Positions 10,696-24,350 of a stretch of DNA of 64,000 nt are shown here, one piece after another; the stretch's first letter is position 1; each line of letters begins with the position of its first letter. Where the stretch lies: assembly GCF_001659605.2 (NCBI RefSeq), contig NC_035162.2, positions 7,831,248 through 7,895,247 of the forward strand, given 5' to 3'. Source of the stretch: Manihot esculenta (Eukaryota; Streptophyta; Magnoliopsida; Malpighiales; Euphorbiaceae). The position numbers and the translations under genes are program-made. The notes under the pieces are model-generated. The model was not told where the DNA came from and did not search any database. It saw only the letters and a list, made by a program, of their open reading frames with translations.

Positions 10696-11985
10696 ATGGG
10701 TGATCTCGTTGGTTTTTCTCTGCCTTCTCTGCTTCTGATGCTGCTTACATTGATGAGTTTATGCTTGATAAGTGTAGAATCAAAGACTTATTGGCAAGAT
10801 GTTGAGGTTTTGAAAGAGCTTAAAAATGGGCTTGACCCAACTTCTGTCACCCCTGGCTCCTGCTTGAGCTCTTGGGACTTCTCTGTTGACCCTTGCGATA
10901 ACTTGTTCAGTGAGCGGTTCACCTGTGGGTTCAGGTGCGACCTTCTTGTCTCCGGCACTAGTCGAGTCACCGAACTCAGTCTTGATCAGGCTGGTTACTC
11001 CGGCTCGCTTGTTAACTTTTCTTGGAACCTCCCTTATTTGCAGATTATGGACCTGTCTAGTAATAATTTCTATGGCCAAATTCCCGAGTCCTTCTCCAAT
11101 CTCACTCGTTTGAGTCGACTCAGCCTTTCAAGAAACTGGTTTTCTGGCCAGATACCTGTGTCGCTTGGCTCACTCCCTAACCTCGAGGAGCTATACCTCG
11201 ATAACAACATTCTTCAAGGCACGATTCCTGCAAGTTTCAATGGTTTGATTAGCTTAAGAAGGCTGGAAATTCAGTCGAACAAGCTGAATGGTGAGTTTCC
11301 CGAGTTGGGTTCTCTGAAAAACCTCTACTTTTTAGATGCTAGTGACAATGCCATATCCGGTAAAGTCCCAGCTACACTTTCACCATCTCTGGTTCAAATC
11401 TCCATGAGAAACAATAGCTTGGAAGGAAGCATCCCGGAAAGTTTCAAAAACTTGGGTTATTTACAAGTACTGGATCTGAGTCGCAATAAACTCAGCGGCT
11501 CCGCCCCTTCCCTTCTCTTTAACCACCCATCTCTTCAACAGCTCACTCTCTCATTCAATTACTTCACAGCCATACAATCACCAGCACCTATTGCTACTTC
11601 GACGGCCATTCAGAGTGAACTGATAGCCATCGATTTAAGCAACAACCAACTTCAAGGACTTTTACCCACGTTTCTGGCCTTGATGCCAAAGCTATCAGCA
11701 TTGTCACTAGAGAACAACAAATTGACAGGGATGATACCAACCCAATTCGGCATTAAAACAGCCGAGCAGGGGACCGAATTCTTGCCGTTTGCGAGGCTAT
11801 TGCTGGGAGGAAACTACTTGTTTGGGCCGATCCCGGTGGCGTTAATGGAGCTGAAAGCAGGGTCAGCGGACGTGAGACTAAACGACAACTGCTTGTTCCG
11901 ATGTCCGGTGACGTTATTTTTCTGTCAGGGTGGTGATCAGAAATCGCTAATGGCGTGTAAAAGCTTTAGCCCTTTCATTCCCTAA
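10696..11985 (+). CDS. Secreted leucine-rich-repeat protein (receptor-like protein type, no kinase), 429 aa
   Basis: Single-exon gene. The ATG at 10696 is followed by a signal peptide (hydrophobic residues about 8-26, probable cleavage near residue 29) and an N-terminal cap with the DPC motif seen before plant extracellular LRRs (SSWDFSVDPCDNLFSERF). About ten plant-type LRRs follow (LxxLxLSxNxFSGQIP pattern) from residue 90 to 370, then a short cysteine-containing C-terminus. There is no transmembrane helix or kinase domain, so it should be secreted or wall-bound. It resembles LRR proteins annotated as PII-2-like or receptor-like; a role in recognition or cell-wall signalling is inference. 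The recent MULE ends 200 bp upstream of the ATG, having moved the original upstream DNA 3.1 kb away, so its regulation may be altered. Confidence 0.88.
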   Translation: MGDLVGFSLPSLLLMLLTLMSLCLISVESKTYWQDVEVLKELKNGLDPTSVTPGSCLSSWDFSVDPCDNLFSERFTCGFRCDLLVSGTSRVTELSLDQAGYSGSLVNFSWNLPYLQIMDLSSNNFYGQIPESFSNLTRLSRLSLSRNWFSGQIPVSLGSLPNLEELYLDNNILQGTIPASFNGLISLRRLEIQSNKLNGEFPELGSLKNLYFLDASDNAISGKVPATLSPSLVQISMRNNSLEGSIPESFKNLGYLQVLDLSRNKLSGSAPSLLFNHPSLQQLTLSFNYFTAIQSPAPIATSTAIQSELIAIDLSNNQLQGLLPTFLALMPKLSALSLENNKLTGMIPTQFGIKTAEQGTEFLPFARLLLGGNYLFGPIPVALMELKAGSADVRLNDNCLFRCPVTLFFCQGGDQKSLMACKSFSPFIP

Positions 11986-13577
11986 ACAAATCCATGTAAT
12001 TACTGTAGTTTTTGTCAATAATATGTACGTGGATTAATTAATTAAAAACAAGTTTAATAATAATGAGGAGGAAGACGTACGAGAGAGAAAGGTGATGATC
12101 AAGATCAAACCCTAGATTTTTTCGGCCATCCTCTGACACAACAATGTTGGTGTCCACGTGAATTTATGGGAGGTGGGGTAGACGCGCAAGAAGTGGTCTC
12201 GTAGAGCGTAGCTGCTGTGCTGGGTGCTTGTGGTCCACTATGCACTCGATTTGTTTTTGGGGCCGAGTATGTATACGAATCTATTCACGTGGTCTTTTTT
12301 TTCTGCATTATCTTTTTTTTTTTAATAAAATTTATCAATTTTAAAAAATAATCTAATAATGTTTAAAAAAAATTAATTTAATAATATGAATTAACCTTGT
12401 ATTTGGATAAAATAATTTTAAATGTAAATTTAAACTTAATAAAAAATATATTTTTTTGTCAAAAAATAAAAAAATATCATTAAAGCATAAACAAACAAAC
12501 AAACAAACAAGTTTACTTTCAATACTTGTTGCTTTGGAGAATGATTTTATTATAATTTTTTAAATTTATCAAGTTTTTATAAATTTTGTTTGCTGCATTT
12601 ATGACCTTGTAATATATTTTTACGAGAAAAATTTTTTTATCTCCTTCAAGAATCTAGCGCGAAAATTGACCGCACTATGGATGTTCGTGGAGATGTCAAG
12701 CAAAAAACACAAAAAAGTAAACAAGTTATCTAGGAGTCAGCTCGGACACGGAGAGAAAAAATAAGCAAAATCAGAATCAAAAAATTCGAATAAAGAAAAA
12801 ATAAGCGAAATCAGAGAGAAAATTCTATTATCCGAATGAGGACAATCTCGTATCTGAAACAGGCAGAAAACAATGGGCGGTCACAATAAAAAAGGAGCAA
12901 TACTTACTAGAAATGAAAGGGGAACGACTGAAAAATTCTTTCTAAAGTTAATTTAAATACTTCATAGCAAGAGATTCTGCGGGAAGATGAAGCGATTAAG
13001 TGCTTTAAAACACTAATGAACTGCACAGCCATTGTCATTCACGCTAAAAACGAGAACAACCGAGCAATTAAAATTTAAAATTTGCCTCTCGTTTCGTGAT
13101 TCCAACTTCCCAACCATGGAATAAACGAAATAAACGTACTATATTATATATATTTTTTCATTTTTAAATTTTAAGTATTACGATAATTTTTTACCACCTT
13201 AACTTTGAAAACATCAAAATGAAATTATGATAATTTTATAATTCTAGTTGTACTTGCATATGCTGAATTTTTTAGTTTAATTGATTAAAATAAAATATGC
13301 TTCAGTCCTTCTGTGATCTGTCCTCAATCTGTTTTTCTTCCGTAAGGAAGGTTGCAATAATGTAATTCCCTATATATAATAAAAATATCTATTTTTCTTT
13401 TTTTATTGAATGGATAAATATAAATATATTTAGTCTAACATCATAATTTGAAAACAAAAATACAATTACAAATCGCAAGCATAAATAAATATTAGTTATA
13501 ATTGCTTAAAAACCTTATTACAACAGAACTTACATGTAACCAATATAGTTTGAAAATTACAAGAGAACAACATCCTA
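11986..13577. other. Intergenic region after the LRR gene
   Basis: It contains the LRR gene 3' flank, a (ACAA)n run at 12489-12510, and a GC-richer patch at about 12640-13130 with repeated AAAATAAGCRAAATCAGA phrases that looks like old repeat debris. No coding sequence was recognised. Confidence 0.5.
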
Positions 13578-13648
13578 GCACCAGTGGTCTAGTGGTAGAA
13601 TAGTACCCTGCCACGGTACAGACCCGGGTTCGATTCCCGGCTGGTGCA
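13578..13648 (+). tRNA. tRNA-Gly (anticodon GCC)
   Basis: The 71-nt sequence folds as a cloverleaf. The 7-bp acceptor stem pairs GCACCAG with CTGGTGC. The D-arm contains the A-box TGGTCTAGTGGTAG. The anticodon stem is GTACC/GGTAC with loop CTGCCAC, giving anticodon GCC at 13610-13612. The T-arm is CCGGG-TTCGATT-CCCGG and supplies the B-box. No intron. A T-run at 13651-13655 provides a polymerase III terminator. It decodes glycine GGC/GGU codons. Confidence 0.97.
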
Positions 13649-13650
13649 GC

Positions 13651-13655
13651 TTTTT
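13651..13655 (+). terminator. Pol III terminator of tRNA-Gly
   Basis: TTTTT begins two bases after the mature tRNA end, the usual plant Pol III stop signal. Confidence 0.8.
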
Positions 13656-16600
13656 ACTTTTTCAGCTTTAAAGTTCATACATCTTTTATGATGGGGACAT
13701 TGATGTATCTAAATAATATGTACAAGTAAATGGGCTTACTAGCCTTTTTAAATGGGAATGGTTCCATAAGACAATTTTTCAGATTTGGGCTCACCAGCCT
13801 AGTCCATCTAAAATGAGCTTCTTCTTTTGTTTGGAAGTTGAAAATGATTTGATTTGAGCCTGAGTTCCCTTTAAGCCCATAGACATATTCAATTGAAGTA
13901 TTTTTATTTCTCATCCCATTTATTATTTGAGTATTATCCATGTAGGATAATTATTTTATCTTTTTTTAAAAAGGAAATAAAAGCGATAACATCATAAATG
14001 ACTTCACAAGATTTTACTACTTGTGCCAATAATAATATTTGGAAAAGTTATACGTGGCATAATTTCTTCATTTCTAATTTTGTATTTTATTAGCTAAAAA
14101 ATTAACTTATTTAATAAAAAAAATAACATTTCAAATAAAATTATAATTAAGAATTTCAAATTAAAATATATTATTAAAAATAAAATAATGAATAATTCAA
14201 AGGATGATAATATGGGAAAGAGGGGGAAAGTCAACAGCGTGATGAAATCAGAAGATTTCAATGTATTTGTTTATTTTCTTTCATTCGTTTTCTTCATAGA
14301 AATAAATGTTTAATCAAGAAATGTTTAGTTTATTTACAGAAAAGAGATGCAGAAGCCAAATTGGTCAAAGCAAAGAAAAACCCCAAAGTCAGAGGACCAT
14401 ATCCAATGAGGACTTTGAATTCAATTTCACTAATCTCAAACTACGTACTGAATAATTAATTAAACAACATTTTGAATTAAAAGATTAATTTTAATATTAT
14501 AAAAAAGAAATGGTAAACCAGTATTGGACTGACTGGAAAATAAGTAAAAAATATAAAAATTAAGTTGCAGCTTGCTCCAGCACTTATCATCCTCATACAA
14601 GCAAAGGTGTGGTTTCTCAGGTGCATAATCAAACCGCAGCCTGCTCAAACATGGACTTCAAGTTTCTTCACTATCACCTTGGAAATTATTATTATTATTA
14701 TCTAGCGTATGACACCGTCATTAGTTAACTCAAATCCATGCTAAATATTTGTTTATTCTTTGGCATTTTCTTTCCACTTGTAATTCAAACGTTCACACTT
14801 TTTTTTTTTTTCAAGTAAATAATGTTCTTTAAAGTAAAGAATGAATCAAAAGTCATTTCGCAATTTCCTTAGTATTGATCTTCTTAACAATTGCGAGACT
14901 CTCTCCAATGGTTTGAATACTATAATCTCCTTGAGTAATGATGGAGAAATTTTACTAGAAAAATTTATAAATTTTGACAGGTAAATTCCCATATTCCTAT
15001 TTGACTACTGAAAATCTAAAGGAACTCAATTAATTCTTTTTTAAAAATTATTTCTCATATTTAGAAATATAATAAGTGAAAGATTTTTTTTTTTAACTTA
15101 AAAAAATGATTTTATAATATAAATTTCTTATATATATATGTGATTTATTTCTAGTAATTGGAAACAAATTAACTTACCTCATTGATGACTATTCTTATAA
15201 ATTATTGTACAAAATTCAGAAAAAAGTCTACAATAAACAATTAATCAACAACCATAGGATCTTTCATCTCCCAAAAAGCATGACAATTTTTTTTAATGGG
15301 CTAAAAGTCCCATAAGCAGTCAAGTTTGAGCAAGTCTTTTAATATTAATTTAAACATTTAATTAATTTTATATTTTAACATGTACAACTCCATTGGTACT
15401 CAATGGAGCTTACTTTATTTTCAATTAATATAATTGTGGTTTGATGAAGCTAAGGATAATGAAATTAAAACCCAAAAGGCAGATAAGTACTTCACCTCCT
15501 GTTGTTTTACATGCATAGCCAAACCATTGGAAAAATAGTCTAATATGAAATGGGACATGCACCACCACTAAGTTCCTTGCCCACATATCCATCAAAGACT
15601 TCCATTATTGAAAAGGCAATCCAAATTTAAATATCAAAATGCATCCACACCCTTTCTCCACCTCCACCTCCACCACCACCGCCACCATATTAATCAATCC
15701 ATGACAATGATTTCTTTGTAAATTTATATATATATTTTTTAAAAAAAAAACCATTTGACATGTACCCATTTAGGAGATATTAATCAAGATTGGTACGTGA
15801 GGTCAGGATGACTTTATATTGAAGTAAGAATCTCTAGCTATAATAAAAGTTAACCCTAGAACAAGAAACCCATGTAGATTTTTTTTTCTTTTTTTGTGAT
15901 AACATCAAGTTGCTTATTGGATCCCATCTATGTCATCAGATATAAGATCAGACAAATCAGAAGTAATTTGTATAATAATTACACTGATGTTAACGGATTA
16001 CCATACTACATATCTTTCTCATATATTTAAAATAATTTCTTGCTTGGTTTGTGATCATTTTTATTTGATCTTTTGCTTTCAATAATAATTACAATTTGGT
16101 CTTTATTACTGCTATTTTATTGCGTGTCCTTTTAATTTATTGTATTTAAGTGGATAAAAAGTCTTATTCAACTGCTGCCAAGTCAGACCAAAAAAAAAAA
16201 ATTGTAAAAATCCACACAATATCATAAAAATAAGAAACCCATGGTTGTATTGGTTTAGGGTTTTGTAGTGTACAAATTAAATTACGAGTTTTCATGGACA
16301 ATTAATATAAAAAGTTAAATGTTTAGTTAGAAAATAAAATATTATATATTTTAGTAACATAGATAATTAAATAAAAATATATTATTTTTAGAAATTTATT
16401 TATTTGAAAATATAATTTTTTTTCCATAAATAAAAACGTTCTTTGGCTCTGAAATTCAACGCTGACGGGCTAAAGAGGGGATTGCTTGGTGGGACTTAGT
16501 ATTAGCACGTGGGGGCGGCGGAAGGGACAAAGAAGCAATTTGGAAAAGTGCGTTGCTGTTTTGTGTGCTTTTGAAGCATGCTTTGCTTAAACCAAACCCT

Positions 16601-19600
16601 AAATTTATTATATTTGCTAAATTTCTTTCATTTTATTTTGCTAAGTAATTAAATTGCAAAAAAATTGTCAATTTATTATATTTTGAATTAGAACAATTAA
16701 ATAATATAAATATTAAAAATTACAATCACTAAATAATATATATAATTAATTAAAATTATATAAATTAAATAATATAAATATTCAATACCACTAACGATTT
16801 TTTAACATATAATGTTGTTTTACTTGAATTTTATAAAATATAATATTATTTTAATCAAATGATGTTAAAAATTTAAATAAATTAATAATTTTTTAAAAAA
16901 ATTAAAAATTTAATAATAATCCCCGGTCAATAAAAAATAATTAATAATTCATTTTATTTGTTGATATGTCTTATTTTAATTGATTTAGAGTATCAATTAA
17001 TCATTACATGTGATACTAAATTTACGTTACTGATCCAAAAATATATATATATATATATATATATATTTTTTAAAATATTTTTTTAATATTTTCTCGAATT
17101 TGATATGAGCATAATTATTCTTAAAATCTTTTTAGAACCATTTTGAGGCACTCGGGTGATGTAATATTTTTATTTTTTTTATATAAAAATAATTTTATAA
17201 AATTAAGATTAACTTTTATTGAAAAAGTTTTCAAATTCAACCTATTACAATCTTATACAAAATGTTGATTAACTAATTTTTTTACTACATCAAATAAAAA
17301 TTTTGAAAGTTTTAAGTTTATAATTTCACGGATTATAAAACTATGCTCATTATATTCTATATCTCTAAAGTGAATTATTTTTTTATTATTTTGCTGAGTT
17401 AGTACTCTAAGATCTTTAAATGTTTCATTACGTGCACATATGTGCATACATATATATAAGTAAAATAAATTATAATACTAAAATATTCTCATTTCAAAAA
17501 AAAATATTTAAATATTTAAATGATTATTCACTAAACATTATATTTTTTTAAAAAAATTTATATTTAAAATTTTATTGATGACAGTTTAAAATTGTCATAT
17601 ATTTATAACTATTATTAAAAAATAATTGTAAAATAATTTATTAATTAATTGATTTTAAAATTTAAAATTTAATATTTATATTTAATATTTAAAATAATAT
17701 TAGAATTGATGTGGTTGAAATGAAATTATGTTATAATTAATAAATTTATAAAAAATAAATGTGAGACTCTAATGTTCAAAATAGTAAATTGAAAACATAG
17801 TAAGTGTAATGAATTGTTTATAATTTAAAATTAATTATGTAAAAATATATAGTTTGATCTATTTATTAATTTTTATATTATAAAAAAATAGAGTTAAATT
17901 ATTAAATTTTTTAAAAATTCAGTTAGTATTAACTAGTGAATATGAGACTATTAACTTTCGTGAAATCTCGTTTTATTATCGGAAATGTGAATTTTATTAA
18001 AAATTCTTATAAATAAAATTACATATCATCGGATCAAATTTTTATATATAATTATATTTTAATGTAAATATAAATAATTATTTTTAAAATTTTTAGTATT
18101 CAAAATTAAAAGTATTACTTAAAACATGATATTAAAATAAAATAATAAATAATTCACAAAATGGGTTAATCAATACTCACATGAAGGTCGACATCTTTGA
18201 TCTGGTAAAAAGTTTTATAAAATTGTTTATTTATCAAGTTTGCCATCCAATTAGAAATAAAATTAGGAAAAAAAAAAACACCAACATCCAAAATTGCGCA
18301 CGATTGAAACTCTTCTTGCATCATTGTCTAATTTTATAAGATTGAGAGAGCTCTTAATTTCTTACACCCTAATAAAACTACGTATTGACTCATTAAAATT
18401 AATAATTTTTTAATTTTGAATGTTGAAAAAAAATGTCTTATGCAAGATAGGGTTAAAAGTTTTAACATCAAGAAGACTACGTCCAAAGTAAAATTAAAAA
18501 AACAAAAAGTCAGAAAGGCTAATTGTCCAGTGATGGTCGTAATCAATGAGAAGAAATTGAACATTTTCAAAATTATATATATAAAATATGAAACCTACTT
18601 CTCCTATCTACTTTCATGGCAACTAAAATAAATAAATGAGAAAATAAGAAAATTGTAACGGCCTGTGTTTTGAAATTGGATTAGCATTAGCGGATTTGAT
18701 ACCTAAGCCCAATAGAACTCATAATAAATCTTCCTAACACTTAAAAATTTTCATTTGAATAAATTTAAATTTAACCTCAATACATTAATTGCTATTTATT
18801 TCCAAGAAGTAATCTAAAATTTCAGTGCAAAAATAAAATTAATACAATATTATATTTAATATATCTCGTTTAATACTTATCATGGAATTTCTATCACATA
18901 GTTAAAGTAGTAAATTGTATTTAATTAATTTTTTTAAATATTTTATCTGTTTATATTATTTAAATAAATTAAATTATTTTTAAAAGTAATAAATTTTATT
19001 TTTAATTATAAAGAAGAGCATATTAATAAACTAATAAATTAAAGTCATATCTGAGATAGTATGGGGAAAGAAACGAATCAGAAAATGCACATTAAATAGT
19101 CAATAAAAAACATCCAAAATTCAAATAATATTTGAAATATATAACTGACAATAAATATAGGTAGGGCTGACATGAATAATCGAAATATTCAAATAATAAA
19201 AGTGGTAGAAGTTTCTGAAACGAAAAGATCAACTTTTGTAAATTGATTTGAAACAACAAGAAAGATCGAGATGTGAAATGAAAGAAATTCTGTTTAAACT
19301 GAACGAAAAGAAACTACCGTTGCTATTAAAAATGAACCTTTCACTAGAAAACTTCATTACCATCACTTTTCCTTCCACTTCATCCTTCTTCAACTGTCAA
19401 CCTTTTCGGCTTTCCCACTTCCCAATCTCATCACAATTTAATTTTTGTATTTTAATCTTTATTTTTCTTTAATATGAATAGTTTTCATATTTTTACCGAC
19501 ATATTAAACATGTGGATATTGTAATTCATTAAATGATGAGAAATTAAATATTTAAATAAAAAAAATAATTAGAATGAGCTTGCTAGTTACTTTTCAAAGT

Positions 19601-22600
19601 GACTATTTAATATTTTTTATTTTATTTTATAATTAATTAAAAAATAATTGATATAATAAATATATTTTAACTAATAAAAAAATGTTAACAATCACTTAAA
19701 TAATGATTATTTTTTAGCATTTCTGTGGTTGGGAAATTGCAATAGTCAATGCAATTCCATCATTTAATGTAAAAGTAGCTTCATTTTGAACACATGTTCC
19801 CTTCTCTCACCAAACTCTTCTCATCAAAGTCAAAATGATTTTTTCATCTAAAAATTTCAAAGATTTTTATTAAATTATGTAGTCAATTTAGCAATAAATT
19901 TGAGAAATAATTTCAAAGTCAAGATAATGCAGCTAGTATTTCCAATATATATATTAAAAAATAAATTTACCTATTGCGTCAGTTTAATAGGAGGGCAGTA
20001 TTGATTTGTGGTCAAAATATAAGGTGAGCTTCTATTTATAAAACCACATCTGTGGTAAAAAAGAAAGATTTAATAATTAAATTCATGAGAAGTCAGTTGA
20101 AATAAATATGTATAAATATAAGGGCGATTTATTAAAAAAAAAAGAGAGTTAATTGACCCATTAATTATATGAAAAATCTGCTAATGCTTCTCGTCCTCGC
20201 TAGGCACTTCTTTGGTTGATATTATTATTTGGGTCATCTTGCTCAAATTTTCTTTGTTATGTGGTCCTTTCTAATATGAAAGAAAAGGAAAAAAAAAAAA
20301 AAAAATCTTTTAGTATGTATTGGGATTTGGCACGATTAGGAATTTTTGTGAGGGGGATTTTGTTAAGTGGAATTTCTTGGATTACTAATAATTTTAATTA
20401 TTATTTTTTTTATATAAATTGTTTCGATTAAAACTCAAACTTAATGTTTTAAGATTTTGAAAACGACTCTAATAATAATAAAATATTTTTATTAATCGGT
20501 TGAATCTCTGTATATAAAAGGAGCAATTGGCATGTTGTAGAAATAAAAATAGCAAAATCCATACTGAAGATAAGCAAGACACTGGAATTGCATTACTTGG
20601 CTTGCTTCAGTTTGATGTTTTTAGTTTCCTAATGTATTCGTGTTTAAACTTGCTAAGCTGATAGTTAAGTCATACCAACACCCTACAATTAATAATTAGC
20701 TCTAATTTTCTCAAATTACGCAATAATTATCCAAACAATTAATGACAACTGGTATATGTATGAACACAGCAGAAGTCGGACACTGAATTAATTAAGGGGT
20801 GTAATTTGCTTTCTACCCAAAACGGTACACTTCATAATAGATGAGACAATTGGCTTTGTCCCATTGCAGTCTCTTCTTATCATTTTAACCTACCCTCTTT
20901 GTCCACCTTAGGCACCAACCCTCCATTTTTTTTAATTTTAATTTTTTAAAATTAATCTAATAATTATTATTGTTTAATCTATATTCTAAGTAGCAACAAA
21001 AAAGGTAGCAATTGTATCATTCTTGGAAAAGTTAGAATGATTGAGCGAGGAAGTGCTGAAAGGGAGGAGGGGACTTGGGTTGAAGATTTTGACCGGAGCC
21101 TTTTATTATTGCATACTTAACTTTACTATGCGGGACCATTCGTTGAAAAATTCTAACGTACATCAAGTCTCATAAATACTCGGTTTACATACAGATTAAT
21201 CACATGTATATACCCTAATGTATGGTAGATTTTTCTCAACTGAATTCTGTTGTATCTGCACCGCTCCTAAATGACTAACTCAGACAAGCATCCATCCCAC
21301 TGCTGCCATATTTATTAGCTCTTGATCACACCCTCTACCCACTTCCATACTTCCAATTCTAATAGTTTTTCAATATACATGCATTTGACAATTTTTATTT
21401 TTTTAACAAAAGTATATATATATATATATAATTAAAAGAGTGAAATTCAAACTTAGATCATTAGCAGCAGAATTAACCAGATAAACAGATTATATAAAAC
21501 GTCTATTTAATCAGTAGTTAATTAAGTATTTAAAATTTTTTTTAATCTAATATCCTTCATTTTCAATTTTAACATAATAACTTTAAATTTAACGATGTTA
21601 ATTAATATAGTCAAACAAATTAATAAAATAAGCTTTTAATAAATAAAATATTAATTTTATATTTTAAATAATTAAAACAAAACTAAATAAATAATTTATA
21701 TAAATAAATAAATAAATAAATACACACCCCAATTTCATTCCATCTCCATTTCTATCATAATTGATCATTAACTAATAATTAAAGGATTAAAATAAATATT
21801 TACTTATATAATTTTATATCATAATCAAAATCATTAACCATATTCTATAAAGCAAATGAATCTTAGCTTTTCAAACAATTAAAATTGAGTACTTCCTCGC
21901 ATGCAAACAAGCTCTGTGGTCAATTTTTCACGTCAATGACTTCTCTTCCTATAAATTGGAGAGTTATCGCCAATTTTTAAAAAAGAAAAAAAAATATTAA
22001 TTATTTTTATTTGTGTGAATATATATATATATCTTAGCCCAATAAATATCTTCTAGAGATTTAAAAAAATATTAACATTTATAAGGGTGGCCTTCACCAT
22101 TCATAATTGTTGAAAGCCATTAACAGACAAATTGCTGAAAAATATCACAAACAAAATCTAATAGTGACGTTATAGTGACGCCAAGGCACGATCCGCGACA
22201 AAAATCCAACGTGTGTTGAGTTCCAATTAAAAAATGCTTTAAACTTAAAATCCATTACTGTTTTCTTTGTCAATTAAAAAAAAAAAAAACAAAGAAAACA
22301 CTTATCACGCGAAGAATAAATATTTAGACCCTCATACTAATAAAAATTATCACATTATAATTATAATTTATTTAGCGTTAAATTTATAAAAATTATAAAA
22401 ATTAAATATAATTTAATTATATTTTAAATAATTTATTAAAAAATTAATATTTAATTATTATAATTTTAAGTATTTAATAAATTATAATTATAATTTGAAT
22501 ATTTAATAGATTAATTTGAAATAATATTATGCGTATATATATATATATTAGGACGTAATTTAGCATATGATTAATGAGAATATTATAATGGTTAATGGTG

Positions 22601-24253
22601 AAATGAAACCGTCAATGGTTCCAATGTCTAAGAAGAGACAGTGACTGGGAGTGAGAAATAAGGTGAGGCATTGTAATCTCCCGCTTCTCACTTCTGATCA
22701 AAGATCACTAAATCCACTCTTGCTTCCGTCCCTCTTCCTCTTGTATAAGCATATGGATCACTCTGTGTTACTATTTGTCTCTATTTTGATCATCATCGTC
22801 ATGATTATTATTACTATTAATTAAATTAATAATTAATAATTGGTTGAAGTAGGTGGATGCCTCTATTGTCACCAAAATAATCATAATTACATCCTAAATA
22901 TTCAAACAACACAACGTTTAGCTATATTTGTTGCTAATTAATTGTAGATAATGCATATTGCACTATTGCTATTTTGTATATATATATATGTATATATTTT
23001 TTTTTACAACCATTGGTGGCCGATTGAATTTCGGGCTATACGTAGAATGGGAGCTCTTTGGTTTTTCTGGATCCAAGGAGGAAAGAGCCCTATGTTTGAT
23101 TTTTACTATTTGAGAAGTAAAACAATAAAGCCATATTGAGTAAGGACAGGTTGAATCAGACTTGGACAGCAAAAGAATGCATCAAATACTGACCAGTCAA
23201 TTTAAGGCTTACTTTTTTGGACACAAACAAAACACACCAATCAAAGGCTTACATTTGAATAGTCTTAAAAGACAAATTTTACAATCCAAAGTCTTATATG
23301 CAAAAATTGTCTTATACCCATCAAATTTTCACCGACCTTAAATTTTGTTTAAACTCACTTCAAAATAGCGACTTATTAGTACAATAATTTACATTTTTAA
23401 GTTGAAATTTTCAAAATTAAATTAACAAGAAATTGGTAATCACATCACATCATAAAAGATATTTACAATCAATATGGAGATTGGCATAATATTATTATTA
23501 TAAATACAAAATGTGAGCAGCAACTTGGTTACCGTAATTAAATTTGTAACTGGTCCTACAATGATGGATCTATTCAAGCCCATGACATCTGCCAACCCGT
23601 GCATGACCATACTCGGTTCGCAAATATGAGAATGTAATAGCTCAAACAAGATAATACTTATATGCACTTTGCCATTAATACAAGCCGGTTAATTTTTTTT
23701 TAATAGAGAATGAAAATTAGATGAGTAAAATTTGAAATCTCTCAAATTTACTAAATTAAATTTATGAATACATATAAATTAATTAATTAAAATAAATGAA
23801 TAATTATGTATTCATTTATCTATTATGAATTAAAATATTTTTAAAATATAAAAAGTAAATTTCATCATATCAAAATAAATAAAATTTATTTTGATATCTA
23901 TTACACCTACGATGGACTAAATTCATCTAATAATTTCTCTTTTAAAAATATAAATTTATATTTATCAGTCAATTACATAAAAAGCACTTTTGTTAGTGTA
24001 CCACTGTTTATAATAATTTTACTTAAGCGGCTAAAGAAATCATTGAGCATATATATGTATTTTTTAAAAATAAATTATGTATTAATATGGTTTAATATGA
24101 ACAAAAAAAATATTTTAAGTTTAAATATATAAGCAGTATAAAGGACTTAGAAAATTAATTTTTTCAAAAACAAAATGGAGAAGAAAACTTATAAAATAAT
24201 TTAGCGTAGCCAACTTGAAAAAGAGGGTCCACAGCAGACGCTAGGGATATCTG
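13656..24253. other. Large AT-rich intergenic region
   Basis: This 10.6-kb stretch has no ORF over 90 codons and no recognisable protein motif. It holds AT-only tracts, a (TA)n microsatellite at 17041-17066, another at 21413-21430, short (AAAT)n runs near 21700, and several poly(A)/poly(T) runs. Short ORFs such as 13675-13941 (-) show no family resemblance. Small transposons with decayed ends could be hidden here. Confidence 0.6.
17041..17066. repeat. (AT)n microsatellite
   Basis: Thirteen uninterrupted AT dinucleotides. Confidence 0.95.
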
Positions 24254-24261
24254 TATATAAA
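24254..24261 (+). promoter_or_regulatory. TATA box of the CYP84A gene
   Basis: TATATAAA lies 90-97 bp upstream of the ATG at 24351, which suits a plant core promoter with a leader of about 60-70 nt. The downstream leader carries CAACCTAGCTGC, loosely like AC elements of lignin genes, but too weak to claim. Confidence 0.7.
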
Positions 24262-24350
24262 GACCCCATAATATCTTGCCCAACCTAGCTGCTAACAATA
24301 TTTCAACAAGCTAGCAGTATTACACAGAGAGACATCACCAGAAACCAGCC

